From contig JABJKH010000114.1 in NCBI GenBank assembly GCA_018660465.1, forward strand, positions 21,017-85,016: a DNA stretch of 64,000 bases, given 5' to 3'. Every line of letters begins with the position of its first letter. The stretch's first letter is position 1. This DNA is from Rhodospirillaceae bacterium. Lineage in GTDB: Bacteria > Pseudomonadota > Alphaproteobacteria > Rhodospirillales > JABJKH01. Of the stretch, positions 47,103 to 55,813 are shown in pieces. Made by a program: the position numbers and the translations under genes. Under the pieces are notes generated by a model. That model had not been told where the DNA came from, searched no databases, and worked only from the letters and a program-made list of their open reading frames with translations.

Positions 47103-48077
47103 CTATTTCTCCAACACCTCAGGGTTGATCACATTAATCGGTGCCCCCGCTTCGAACGCCAATACCTGATTAAAAATTTCGCTGAATTGAGTTTCGTATT
47201 CTTCCCGCGTGCCGTAACCGATGTGCGGCGTGCAGAGGGCGTTGTCCAGTTTCAGCAAAGGGTGGTCGGGGGTCCAGATGGGTTCTTCCTCAAACACGTC
47301 AACAGCAGCCTTGCCCGGGCGACCGGCACGGAGGGCATTCTCCAATGCACCCTCTTCAATCAAAGCAGCCCGTGAAGTATTGATCAGGAGAGACGTTGGT
47401 TTCATACGACCGAGGTCTTCGGCGGTGATGCCGCGTCGGGTTGAATCATATAGGCGGAGATGCAGAGAGATAACGTCGCAGTCTTCAAAAAAGGCAGCCT
47501 TTGAGTTTGCCGTCTCCCAGCCATCCGCTCGCGCCCGTTCCCTGGATGCGTCGCTGGCCCAGATGACGACGTCCATGCCGAAAGCCTTTCCATACTCCGC
47601 GACTGCGAGACCGATCCGGCCATACCCCATGATTCCCAGGGTCTTGCCGCGTAGGGTTTGGCCAATGCCATACTGCCATTTACCCGCCTTCGTAGACGCC
47701 ACCTGCTGTGGAATATCTCGCATCGCCGCCAGGATTAATCCCCACGTCAGTTCAGCTGTGGCATGGGACGGTGTTCCCGCGTGCTGGTCGGATGCCAGTA
47801 AAATGCCCAGCCGGGTGCAGGCGTCCAGATCAATGTGCGGATAGACGCTGCGCTGGCTGATCATTTTTAATTTGGGCAGGCGCTCCAGCAAAGGGGCCTG
47901 AATTTTTGTGCGCTCACGAATGAGAACGAGCGCCTCTGTGTCCGCCAGCCGTTCGGCCAAGATGTCTGTGTCTTGAACCTGATCATTGTGGATTGTCACG
48001 TCGTGACCATCTAGTTTTGGAAAACAGTTTAGGGTGCGAATAACATCAAAGTAGTCGTCGAGGATCGATATTTTCAT
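47103..48077 (-). CDS. D-2-hydroxyacid dehydrogenase family protein
   Basis: 324 residues with the Rossmann motif [19 protein letters not shown] (about 148-166), catalytic Arg in [16 protein letters not shown] (about 229-244) and the histidine in [13 protein letters not shown]. Typical N-terminal region of the SerA-related family. The ATG overlaps the stop of the acyltransferase/hydrolase fusion by one base (TAATG), so the two genes are co-transcribed. Substrate not known. It differs in length and sequence from the 25171 paralogue. Confidence 0.88.
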   Translation of the reverse strand: MKISILDDYFDVIRTLNCFPKLDGHDVTIHNDQVQDTDILAERLADTEALVLIRERTKIQAPLLERLPKLKMISQRSVYPHIDLDACTRLGILLASDQHAGTPSHATAELTWGLILAAMRDIPQQVASTKAGKWQYGIGQTLRGKTLGIMGYGRIGLAVAEYGKAFGMDVVIWASDASRERARADGWETANSKAAFFEDCDVISLHLRLYDSTRRGITAEDLGRMKPTSLLINTSRAALIEEGALENALRAGRPGKAAVDVFEEEPIWTPDHPLLKLDNALCTPHIGYGTREEYETQFSEIFNQVLAFEAGAPINVINPEVLEK

Positions 48078-50353
48078 TATTTTTTTCCAAGTGAATTAAC
48101 AAACGCTAAAACTTTGTCCTGCGTGCCGCCGATGTCTTCATTGAGAATGCCATGGCGCTTCGAAGGGATCATGTGGAGTTCAGTATTCTCGGAGCCAATC
48201 TTCGATGCAATAATTTTGGCGCTTTCTGCCTCGATAACATGGTCTTCATCACCCTGCAGGACAGCCGCTGGGCATTGAATATTTGGCAACGCTTCTTCCA
48301 TTTCATCCACCATGCGGCGGAGTTCGTAGAGACCGCGCACGGGGATATGGCGATAGTTGATTTCCGGGTGCTCTGAATCGTTATCGATAAAGGGCATGAC
48401 ACTTTCCATGGTCGGCAGCCAACCCGTTAGTTTATTCACGCCATGCAACAGTGGCACAAACACTAGATTCTTATTGCGAAATTTTAACGGCGCAGAAATG
48501 GCGCAGACGCCCGCTAACTTGTCCAGGTTCTCCGCCGCCATGTGAAGCGCCAACGCGCCACCGCTTGAAAATCCAACAACGCAGACCTTGTCGGTGAGTG
48601 CAGACATAATCTGGAATCCACGCCGAACAGAACTCAACCATTCTTTCCACGTCCGATCTCGTAAGTCCCAAGGCGACGTACCGTGACCTTTTAGACGCAC
48701 GCCGATTACCGGATGACCTGCGGTCAAAAGTCGGTCAGCGAAGCCGCGAAGTTCTGCTGGGCTTGCGAGAAACCCATGTACCAACACAACCCCCAGTCCA
48801 TTGCTTTTTTCTGGTGTTAGAAGATAAGGGTCGCCCGACTCTGTGGCTGTTCGTTGGTTATTGATCTCTGCGTGCTGTGGTTTGTCGTAAGCCTTTTTAT
48901 CCCATTGATAAGATTGAACTTCATCATCAAAGCGATGCAAGGCAAGGGCATGGTCGCTAAGATCGTGGGCTTCCTCGAAGGCTTCTTCGATCACGTCACG
49001 CGCTGCCTGAATGGGGGCCATTTCGTTGTCATAAACAGCGATTGGGTTTTCAATGCGAACTTGATCGAAACCATGCTCTTCCTTGAGCTTAGACATAAGT
49101 AGGTAATGGCCATCATCCTGTTTAATCAACTCCGTATTCTCAGCGGACGTGATTAACTGATCGAGCGGTTTGCTGCTGCCCTTAATAACGCCGGCATACG
49201 TTTCCGGGTCCAACAAACTGCGATGGAGATGCAATGAAGGTTCCGCCTGCGCTTTCTTGATCGCCAGATAGAGTGTGCGGTGGAACAATTCCCGATTAAC
49301 CGTCATCTGATCTCGATCAACGTGCATCAAGATCAACCGAGATGCCAGATGGCTTAGGTTCAGGGTCACGCCCTTGTACATTTCATACATGTAGGTGTCT
49401 CTTAACATAAGTGTGGTTCGGCCAATGGCGCGTGCGGATAGCTTTTCGAACCACGATCCACGCCGAAAATTAAGTTCGAACAGTTCTTCCATCGAGCTGA
49501 CCTTACGAACCCTGGGGGCCAGAAGTTTTTTCTCCCACAGGTGCCAAAACTTTCCGGGCATGACCGGGTCGCCCAAGCGCACATCCATGTCCGTGTCCCT
49601 TAACAGGATGTTGCCTTCGATGAGAAGTTCTTCGGCGACCCTGGGGCTCAGGCCTTTGGTGAAGAGTTCCACACCCTGGCTCAGGATATTGTCGCGCACT
49701 CTTATGGGGTAGAATGTAATATTGGCCGGAATGATGAACGTTGGTTTCTCCACCGCAGCCATTAATGCCTCAACATTTTCGAGGTTTAGCCTATCCACCC
49801 ATTGGGTTAAACGCATGGTGTCTTTATCGGCATGCAGGGCGCGAATTCCCATCTTGAAGGCGTTCAGTGTCAACGCCAAAACGGCAGCCCCAGTATGGTG
49901 CTTGCGCCGTTCCCGTGCGGTTCGGGAAAAGATCGAATACTTGCCTTTATCATCCAGCACACGGCGGTCCTTCACCATGCCGCCTTCCGGGAAAATGATG
50001 ACCTTCCGCCCGCGCAGGATTTCCTCGGCCAGGAAAGGCAGTAGCTCCGGCATATCGTGGGGCACGGCACCGACACTTCTGAGATAATTTGCGAACGTAT
50101 CGTTGCCGCGAAAAAATTCACCCGCGGCAATAGAACGGCAATAAGCCCGTGACTTTTGGTGCATTAAGAATTGCGGGATGAACGTCTCAAACCGGGCGAA
50201 GTGATTGAACAGAAAAATTTGCCCCTGCTCAACCTGATCACCATCGTGATGCAGTTTGATGTTAACGCTGAGGCTACTGGTCAGGGCTGAGACAGAACGC
50301 ACAGTCCAGTCATAGGTCTTCTGGTTTAAATTCAGATCGTTTGCGGTATCCAT
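48077..50353 (-). CDS. fused PlsC-like acyltransferase and alpha/beta hydrolase
   Basis: 758 residues in two parts. Residues about 35-260 resemble lysophospholipid/glycerolphosphate acyltransferases: NHFARFE (50-56), i.e. H-x4-E instead of H-x4-D, and [10 protein letters not shown] (121-130). A helical connector of about 200 residues follows. From 519 it is an alpha/beta hydrolase with VLVHGF (523-528), nucleophile GFSSGG (S596), acid D702/D704 in QGDEDH and H734 in KRHGIL. It could remodel a lipid by removing and adding acyl groups. No signal peptide. The Glu variant in the acyltransferase motif might reduce activity. Confidence 0.82.
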   Translation of the reverse strand: MDTANDLNLNQKTYDWTVRSVSALTSSLSVNIKLHHDGDQVEQGQIFLFNHFARFETFIPQFLMHQKSRAYCRSIAAGEFFRGNDTFANYLRSVGAVPHDMPELLPFLAEEILRGRKVIIFPEGGMVKDRRVLDDKGKYSIFSRTARERRKHHTGAAVLALTLNAFKMGIRALHADKDTMRLTQWVDRLNLENVEALMAAVEKPTFIIPANITFYPIRVRDNILSQGVELFTKGLSPRVAEELLIEGNILLRDTDMDVRLGDPVMPGKFWHLWEKKLLAPRVRKVSSMEELFELNFRRGSWFEKLSARAIGRTTLMLRDTYMYEMYKGVTLNLSHLASRLILMHVDRDQMTVNRELFHRTLYLAIKKAQAEPSLHLHRSLLDPETYAGVIKGSSKPLDQLITSAENTELIKQDDGHYLLMSKLKEEHGFDQVRIENPIAVYDNEMAPIQAARDVIEEAFEEAHDLSDHALALHRFDDEVQSYQWDKKAYDKPQHAEINNQRTATESGDPYLLTPEKSNGLGVVLVHGFLASPAELRGFADRLLTAGHPVIGVRLKGHGTSPWDLRDRTWKEWLSSVRRGFQIMSALTDKVCVVGFSSGGALALHMAAENLDKLAGVCAISAPLKFRNKNLVFVPLLHGVNKLTGWLPTMESVMPFIDNDSEHPEINYRHIPVRGLYELRRMVDEMEEALPNIQCPAAVLQGDEDHVIEAESAKIIASKIGSENTELHMIPSKRHGILNEDIGGTQDKVLAFVNSLGKK

Positions 50354-50480
50354 TCCAATAGTATAATCCGGCTTCGCGGCAACAGGGAGATGTTTTCCTA
50401 AAGTAGCAAGAATTTACGGATTGTTAGGCCCGACCACCGACAATAGTTGCCGATATACGACGAGGGGATATAGTCATCGA

Positions 50481-51650
50481 ATGGCGATAGATAACGAACA
50501 AGATACAACGGACCTGCCGCTGCGTTTACCCATCCAAGATGTGGAGAATTCCGATCAAGCGCATGTGATCGTTGGACAGATCGAAAGTGGTCGGCTTCGG
50601 ATTGGCGACATGTTGCTGTTCGCTCCGTCGGACAAGCTGTCGCGGGTCGCCGGAGTAGAAAATCGCGAAGACGGCACGTCTATCACCCGCGCTCATGCGG
50701 GCCAGACCGTTGCGGTCACCTTGGAAGAACAAATTTATGTGGAACCGGGTGAGGTGGCTGCATCCTTGGCGTCGCCACCTTCCGAAACAAATCGCTTTAA
50801 AGCGCACGTATCTGAACCCCTTGAAACGGGCAGTTCTTATGAATTAAAAATCGGCACGGCAAGCCATAATATTCGCATTGATACGGCCCGCGAAGCTGAG
50901 GTCGTCATACAGTCCCGGTCGACGGTGGTTCTGGATGCAGGTGAAAAATTCGAGCTATTTAAGGACTCTGTGGTTATTGCCACCGGCGTCGTTTTACAAG
51001 GCGGTTTTGAAAATCACGCCAAACGCCATGCCATCAAAAGCACCAACATTCACCCTATTGATCACCGCGTTCCCGTCTTGGTACGTCAGCGCGGCAATGG
51101 TCATAAAAGCGGGGTCTTATGGATGACCGGGCTTTCTGGCTCTGGCAAGACGACGTTGGCATTGGGCTTGGAACAGAGTCTCTTCAAAAAGGGCTATCAG
51201 GTCTATGTCTTGGATGGCGACAACGTGCGCCAGGGTTTGAACGGTGATCTCAGTTTTGCCGCTGAAGATAGAACAGAAAACATTCGCCGGGTGGGCGAAG
51301 TTGCGAAACTATTCGCCGATGCTGGGTTTATCGTCATCGCCGCCTTTATTTCACCCTACCAAATCGACCGTGACCGCGCGCGTGAAATCCAGCCAGAAAT
51401 CTTCCACGAGGTTCATATCAAGGCCGATCTAGAAACTTGCGAAGACCGTGATCCAAAGGGGCTCTATAAAAAAGCCCGCGAAGAAGGCATTCCTGATTTT
51501 ACGGGTATTTCCGCGCCGTACGAGGCTCCAGAAAATCCTGAGCTCGAAATTGATACGGTGAAAAAGAACGTCGAAGAAAGCATTCAGTCGCTGGTCGAGT
51601 ACGTCGAAGAAAAATTTTCTGAGGCGAAGAAATTAGACGTGATTGGGTGA
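50481..51650 (+). CDS. adenylylsulfate kinase fused to CysN-like barrels, GTPase domain absent
   Basis: About 389 residues. The C-terminal 180 form a complete APS kinase (CysC): P-loop GLSGSGKTT (217-225), YVLDGDNVR, FISPYQIDRDRARE and the lid residues in DPKGLYKKAREEG. The N-terminal 180 residues (DQAHVIVGQIESGRLRIGDM, VTLEEQIYVEPGE) resemble domains II and III of the EF-Tu/CysN fold, but the G-domain with its GTP motifs is missing. ATG 50481 is preferred, with GAGGGGA upstream, over 50421. CysN-CysC fusions are known, but they carry the GTPase. No cysD gene is in the window. Confidence 0.85.
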   Translation: MAIDNEQDTTDLPLRLPIQDVENSDQAHVIVGQIESGRLRIGDMLLFAPSDKLSRVAGVENREDGTSITRAHAGQTVAVTLEEQIYVEPGEVAASLASPPSETNRFKAHVSEPLETGSSYELKIGTASHNIRIDTAREAEVVIQSRSTVVLDAGEKFELFKDSVVIATGVVLQGGFENHAKRHAIKSTNIHPIDHRVPVLVRQRGNGHKSGVLWMTGLSGSGKTTLALGLEQSLFKKGYQVYVLDGDNVRQGLNGDLSFAAEDRTENIRRVGEVAKLFADAGFIVIAAFISPYQIDRDRAREIQPEIFHEVHIKADLETCEDRDPKGLYKKAREEGIPDFTGISAPYEAPENPELEIDTVKKNVEESIQSLVEYVEEKFSEAKKLDVIG

Positions 51651-51654
51651 GGCG

Positions 51655-51694
51655 TCCTTCGCGATAGGCGATGTTTGCACTCCTCAGAATGAGC
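51655..51694. repeat. degenerate dispersed palindromic repeat
   Basis: GTCCTTCGCGATAGGCGATG ... CTCCTCAGAATGAGCG right after the APS kinase stop preserves both ends of the family but not the inner stem. It lies 45 bases before a full-length copy. Confidence 0.55.
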
Positions 51695-51730
51695 GTTTTT
51701 TTTTAATTATATTATATAATTTTAAATTTT

Positions 51731-52090
51731 CTAATAAACATCCTCATCCTGAGGAGGTTGCGGAGCAGCCGTCTCGAAGGGTGCTGAGAGGCACTCTCTC
51801 ACCCCTTTACTCCGCCGTCGCGCCAACATTGGTAGTAGATCAAACTCCCCTCGAATAACCGCCTCCTTTTTGGTGCGGTTCCAGCCCTTCAATCGACGTT
51901 CGGCAGCAATCGCGTCGGTGATCCGGTCGCATTCTTGACTGAAGACCAACACTACAGGGCGACGGTTGAAGGTATAGCCAGGGCGGGCACCATGGTTGTG
52001 CTTTGCGACACGAGCTTCGACAGACGTTCGAGTTGAGCCAACATAGTAACTGTTGTCACAGCATCGGAGAATATAGACGTGGGCTGACAT
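51731..52090 (-). CDS. GIY-YIG domain endonuclease-like protein
   Basis: 119 residues beginning MSAHVYILRCCDNSYYVGST (a GIY-YIG core written VYI ... YVG), then ARPGYTFNRRPVVLVF and a conserved Glu in AAERRLKGW. Such single-domain proteins are UvrC N-terminus-like nucleases of unknown biological role. ATG 52090 is chosen; the frame upstream to 52213 is translated from a palindromic repeat (HPHPEEPRQRRLEG) and is not expected to be coding. The last 17 codons or so also come from a palindrome (APFETAAPQPPQDEDVY). It is bordered on both sides by repeat copies. Confidence 0.82.
   Translation of the reverse strand: MSAHVYILRCCDNSYYVGSTRTSVEARVAKHNHGARPGYTFNRRPVVLVFSQECDRITDAIAAERRLKGWNRTKKEAVIRGEFDLLPMLARRRSKGVRECLSAPFETAAPQPPQDEDVY
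51741..51788. repeat. dispersed palindromic repeat inside the 3' end of the GIY-YIG gene
   Basis: CCTCATCCTGAGGAGGTTGC-GGA-GCAGCCGTCTCGAAGGG then TGCTGAG. Its first half encodes the C-terminal tail of the GIY-YIG protein on the minus strand. Confidence 0.8.
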
Positions 52091-52139
52091 ATTAGGGGTA
52101 TGGAAAGTTTTGGCGCATTTTTTTCTGAGAGAGTTTGCC

Positions 52140-52190
52140 GCTGAGCACCCTTCGAGACGCCGCTGGCGCGGCTCCTCTGGATGAGGGTGG
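52140..52190. repeat. dispersed palindromic repeat upstream of the GIY-YIG gene
   Basis: GCTGAGCACCCTTCGAGACG-CCGCTGGCGCGG-CTCCTCTGGATGAGGG lies 50 bases upstream of the GIY-YIG start. A half copy follows at about 52213-52232 (CAGCGCGTCTCGAAGGACG), bringing three pieces close to this gene. No other signal is visible in the gap to the carboxylase stop at 52241. Confidence 0.8.
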
Positions 52191-52240
52191 TGCGGTAAAG
52201 TGTTGAACGCCAACAGCGCGTCTCGAAGGACGCCACTACC

Positions 52241-53788
52241 TCACGGATAGCTTGTCGGCCACGTCCGCATAAGGTGTTCGCCGACCCCGCCATTCAAACG
52301 ACTGCGATGAAAATCCAATCGATTGATTAGATAGGACCTTGTCGCTCTTGGGTCCAAGACCTCGTGCGCTTCGTAAAGCTCGGCTAGGTTCCAGGCACTG
52401 GTGTCTTCACTGATTTCGGCGAGGCGGCGTTGAAATTCTTCTGGATCGTCTTCTTCCTTAATCCCATAAAGCACGCTAACCCCGACCTTGGGGTCCATGA
52501 AGCCCAGGTCCGCTGTCGGCCAGATCGCGACCTCATCGGAATTACGCCCACCGCCCATATTCAGATACGCTTGGCCATAGCTTTTCCGAAGAATGATGGA
52601 AATCTTCGGCACCGTGCAAAGCGATAGCGCATTCATCCAATTTATAATCCGTGCCGGAGCCCCCTTCTTTTCACCTTCTATGCCGATTAGGAATCCAGGC
52701 ACGTCCACGAGGCTAACAATAGGAATATTGAACGAATCACACATAACGAGAAAACTAATGACTTTGTTGCAGCCATCTGTGTCCACCGCCCCGCCCTTAA
52801 ATTTTGGATTGTTAGCGACGAAGCCGACGGTCTGCCCATCAATCCGGGAAAGTGCCGTTAGTATCGACTTTCCATAACGAGGCTTCATTTCAAACAGACT
52901 GTCTTTATCAGCAATAGCGGCAACCACTTTCTTCACGTCATAGACCTTGGAGCGTTCTTCCGGCACCAAATCCAAAATACTTTCCATATCATCGCCTGAG
53001 CCTTCCGGAACGGCGTGAACCGGGGGCGCCTCGTTGTGATGGCTGGGCAGATAGGAAAGATAGGTTTTGATGGCGTCGAGGGCCTGCTCATCTGTTTCAA
53101 CCGCAAGATCAACCAAGCCGCTCGTCCCCGTTAAAAGTTTCCAGCCGCCAAGGTCTTCCTTGTCGATCGGTTGATTGATGGCCAGCGACGTCACCCGGCT
53201 ACTGGCAACCGCCATGGTTGACCCCTTCCGCATGACCACAAAATCCGACATGCAGCCGTACCAAGTCGATGAGCCATAACAATCACCGAGCAATGCCGCC
53301 GCCCAAGGTGTTTCACGAAGACGCCGGTATTCAATCGGGTCTTGGCCCAGGATAGAACGGCCCTGCGCCCCCATCCGATCCGGCATACGAGAGCCAGATG
53401 ATTCGCCTAAGAAGATCAGTGGACTACCGCGCTTGGTCGCTAACTCCTTGATATGGCGCATCTTTTTGCCGTTGATCAGGGCGCTGGAGGCTCCCATGAC
53501 GGTGAAATCATTGGAAATAATGCCAGCCCAGCGATCGTCGATTTTGCCGAACCCTGTAACCTTGCCGTCCGCTGGCGTTTTATGCCGAGCTTCTGCTCTG
53601 GCGGAGCGTGCCAGCATACCAAGTTCATTAAAGGAACCTTCATCAAACAGATGATCAATCCGCTCGCGGGCATTGAGATGGCCTTCATCTTTACGCTTTT
53701 CGAGCTTTTCTGCACCACCCATTTGGAGCGCAGAATCCCGGCGTTGTTTCAGTTCACTGAGCGAGTCATCGAAAGGTTTTTTTGTCAT
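52241..53788 (-). CDS. acyl-CoA carboxylase beta subunit (carboxyltransferase)
   Basis: 515-residue biotin-dependent carboxyltransferase with two crotonase-like halves. N-terminal RERIDHLFDEGSFNELGML, GFGKIDDRWAGIISNDFTVMG (cut), and C-terminal FVANNPKFKGGAVDTDGCNK, PIVSLVDVPGFLIGIEGEKKG. It moves CO2 from biotin to propionyl-, acetyl- or methylcrotonyl-CoA. No biotin carboxylase gene is next to it, so its partner is elsewhere or it is a decarboxylase-type unit. It diverges from the binding-protein-like gene at 53921. Confidence 0.9.
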   Translation of the reverse strand: MTKKPFDDSLSELKQRRDSALQMGGAEKLEKRKDEGHLNARERIDHLFDEGSFNELGMLARSARAEARHKTPADGKVTGFGKIDDRWAGIISNDFTVMGASSALINGKKMRHIKELATKRGSPLIFLGESSGSRMPDRMGAQGRSILGQDPIEYRRLRETPWAAALLGDCYGSSTWYGCMSDFVVMRKGSTMAVASSRVTSLAINQPIDKEDLGGWKLLTGTSGLVDLAVETDEQALDAIKTYLSYLPSHHNEAPPVHAVPEGSGDDMESILDLVPEERSKVYDVKKVVAAIADKDSLFEMKPRYGKSILTALSRIDGQTVGFVANNPKFKGGAVDTDGCNKVISFLVMCDSFNIPIVSLVDVPGFLIGIEGEKKGAPARIINWMNALSLCTVPKISIILRKSYGQAYLNMGGGRNSDEVAIWPTADLGFMDPKVGVSVLYGIKEEDDPEEFQRRLAEISEDTSAWNLAELYEAHEVLDPRATRSYLINRLDFHRSRLNGGVGEHLMRTWPTSYP

Positions 53789-53875
53789 GGCCAGGACCCT
53801 AGCTTTTTTTCTCGCAACGGAAAAGACGGTCTGAACATTCCGGTAAATTTAATTCGGCCTTGTTTCAGCGGAAAT

Positions 53876-53894
53876 TTATGGGAGATTCCCATAA
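53876..53894. promoter_or_regulatory. perfect inverted repeat in divergent region
   Basis: TTATGGGA-GAT-TCCCATAA lies 27 bases before the ATG at 53921, between the carboxylase gene and the catabolic operon. Symmetry and position fit a repressor or activator site for the operon 53921-58970. No regulator gene is next to it. Confidence 0.5.
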
Positions 53895-53920
53895 CAGATT
53901 TAACAAGAGGCGCTATTTCC

Positions 53921-54916
53921 ATGGAGACAATTACCTTTGCTTGCTACGACTACGACCGTACGGAACCTGTGCTGGATGGCCGCGTTTCCGTCGAAGGGTG
54001 CGAAGTCGCCCCTGTACGAATGAAATCAACCGTCGCCTTCCCACGTGCCGTGCAACAGGCTCAATTCGATGTGACAGAACTTTCGGTCAGCAGCTATTTA
54101 ATGCAGACAGCATCGGGAACATCGGAATATATCGCCCTCCCCGCCTTTGTCTCGCGCACATTCCGGCACCACGGGGTTTATACCCGAACGGATCGGGGAA
54201 TTAATTCGCCGAAGGATTTGGAAGGCAAGAAGGTTGGCGTGCCTGAATATCAAGTCACCATGGCGCTGTGGGCGCGGGGCATCTTACAAGACGAATACGG
54301 TGTGGATTTCACCAAGATCAAATACCGCAATGGCGGCATCAACGAAGCCGGTCGCAAAGAACGACTGCCGCTAAAACTACCTGACTACATGGATGTCGAA
54401 CCAATCCCCGTGGACCAAAGTTTATCTGATCAACTGGCGTCAGGAGAATTGGATGCGATCTATTCACCGGAAGAACCGACTTGCTTTCTTGAGGGTGATC
54501 CGAACATCAAACGCCTGTTCGATAATCATGTGGCCGAAGAAAAGGCCTATCACAAAAAGACCGGTTTCTACCCAATCATGCATTTCATTGGTGTCCGCAA
54601 GACTTTGGTCGAACGTTGCCCCTGGGTTCCGGCCAATCTGTTCCGAGCCCTGGTGAAAGCCAAAAAGATTGCGATGAACGAGTTACAAGAAATCGCTAAT
54701 TACTCTGCGATCAAGCTAACCCTGCCTTGGTTTGTTTCCGATTTGGAAGATACCAAAGACCTCATGGGGACAAACTATTGGACCTATGGGGTTGAAGAAA
54801 ACCGCAAGGAACTGGAAACCATGGTGCGCTATTCCCATGAACAGTTTTTAGCTGCACGGCTGCTTGACGTGGACGAATTGTTCGCCGACGGTACCCACGA
54901 AATTCGCGACGTTTAA
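53921..54916 (+). CDS. 4,5-dihydroxyphthalate decarboxylase/solute-binding-like protein, paralogue 2
   Basis: 331 residues from ATG 53921 (METITFACYDYDRTEPVLDG), paralogous to 35021-36022 along the whole length (DVTELSVSSYLMQ, KDLEGKKVGVPEYQVTMALW, WTYGVEENRKELETM). The frame is open further upstream, but that part overlaps the carboxylase gene and is rejected. No signal peptide. First gene of an operon followed 12 bases later by the lyase. Function unproven, as for the paralogue. Confidence 0.8.
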   Translation: METITFACYDYDRTEPVLDGRVSVEGCEVAPVRMKSTVAFPRAVQQAQFDVTELSVSSYLMQTASGTSEYIALPAFVSRTFRHHGVYTRTDRGINSPKDLEGKKVGVPEYQVTMALWARGILQDEYGVDFTKIKYRNGGINEAGRKERLPLKLPDYMDVEPIPVDQSLSDQLASGELDAIYSPEEPTCFLEGDPNIKRLFDNHVAEEKAYHKKTGFYPIMHFIGVRKTLVERCPWVPANLFRALVKAKKIAMNELQEIANYSAIKLTLPWFVSDLEDTKDLMGTNYWTYGVEENRKELETMVRYSHEQFLAARLLDVDELFADGTHEIRDV

Positions 54917-54928
54917 GGAGAATTTGTC

Positions 54929-55813
54929 ATGTCTGTTTCATTAAATAAAAAATTTAAAGACCGCGTCGCCAAGCGCGATGGCTTGGTCGTTCCGGGCGTC
55001 GCCAATGCCTTGGCGGCGCGTATCGTTGAAGATATCGGATTTGAAGCGGCTTATGTGACCGGTGCCGGTGTCACCAACACCTATCTTGGTAAGCCTGATA
55101 TCGCGCTGATTTCCCTAACCCAATTGGCGGATCATATATTCGCCATGCGTGACGTCGTGGAAATTCCTTTAATCGTGGATGCCGATACCGGGTTCGGTAA
55201 CGCTGTTAGCACGGTCCATACAGTTCGGGTTCTTGAACGCGCCGGGGCAAATTGCATCCAGTTGGAAGACCAAGTCTTCCCAAAGCGCTGCGGCCATTTT
55301 GCCGGTAAAGACGTCGTCCCAACAGAAGAACTCGTTCAGAAAATTCACGCCGCCGTTGATACCCGCTTGGATGATGACCTAACCATCATTGCGCGGACAG
55401 ATGCGCGGGCAACGAAAGGCCTGGATGACGCCATCGACCGCGCCAATGCATTTTTGGAAGCGGGTGCCGACATCGCCTTTGTCGAAGCACCGCGCTCTGT
55501 CGAGGAGATGCGGGAAATTCCCAAGCGAGTCGACGCGCCACATTTGGTCAATAATGTCGCTGGCGGACTGACCCCGTTGCTTAGCGCCGAAGATTTGAGA
55601 GAGATGGGATTTGCCATTATCCTTTATGCCAACGCAGCCCTACAGGCTTCGGTTTTTGGTATGCAGCAAGTGCTGGGCCACATCCATGAAACCGGATCGA
55701 TTGAAGGTGTGATGGACAGGGTTACTGGATTTGAAGAACGCCAGCGGCTTGTCAGCAAGCCTGAGTATGACGCGATGGAGACGAAATATTCTACTGAAGG
55801 AGTGGACTCGTGA
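54929..55813 (+). CDS. isocitrate lyase/PEP mutase superfamily C-C lyase
   Basis: 294 residues with the TIM-barrel core DADTGFGNAVSTVHTVRVLE (about 87-106), then QLEDQVFPKRCGHFAGKDVV. KRCGH is the active-site cysteine loop of isocitrate, methylisocitrate and dimethylmalate lyases, which PEP mutases and oxaloacetate decarboxylases lack. It should cleave a 2- or 3-substituted malate-like acid to pyruvate or glyoxylate plus another acid. GGAG precedes the ATG at 54929 by seven bases. Its TGA overlaps the next GTG. Confidence 0.87.
   Translation: MSVSLNKKFKDRVAKRDGLVVPGVANALAARIVEDIGFEAAYVTGAGVTNTYLGKPDIALISLTQLADHIFAMRDVVEIPLIVDADTGFGNAVSTVHTVRVLERAGANCIQLEDQVFPKRCGHFAGKDVVPTEELVQKIHAAVDTRLDDDLTIIARTDARATKGLDDAIDRANAFLEAGADIAFVEAPRSVEEMREIPKRVDAPHLVNNVAGGLTPLLSAEDLREMGFAIILYANAALQASVFGMQQVLGHIHETGSIEGVMDRVTGFEERQRLVSKPEYDAMETKYSTEGVDS

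Noticed and set aside
52091..52213. N-terminal extension of the GIY-YIG protein (first 41 codons of the long frame)
   Set aside because: The sequence HPHPEEPRQRRLEG is a translation of the palindromic repeat, and ATG 52090 begins exactly at the conserved domain.
53453..53920. Long N-terminal extension of the second binding-protein-like gene
   Set aside because: It overlaps the divergent carboxylase gene by over 300 bases, and the paralogue at 35021 starts exactly at the position equivalent to 53921.
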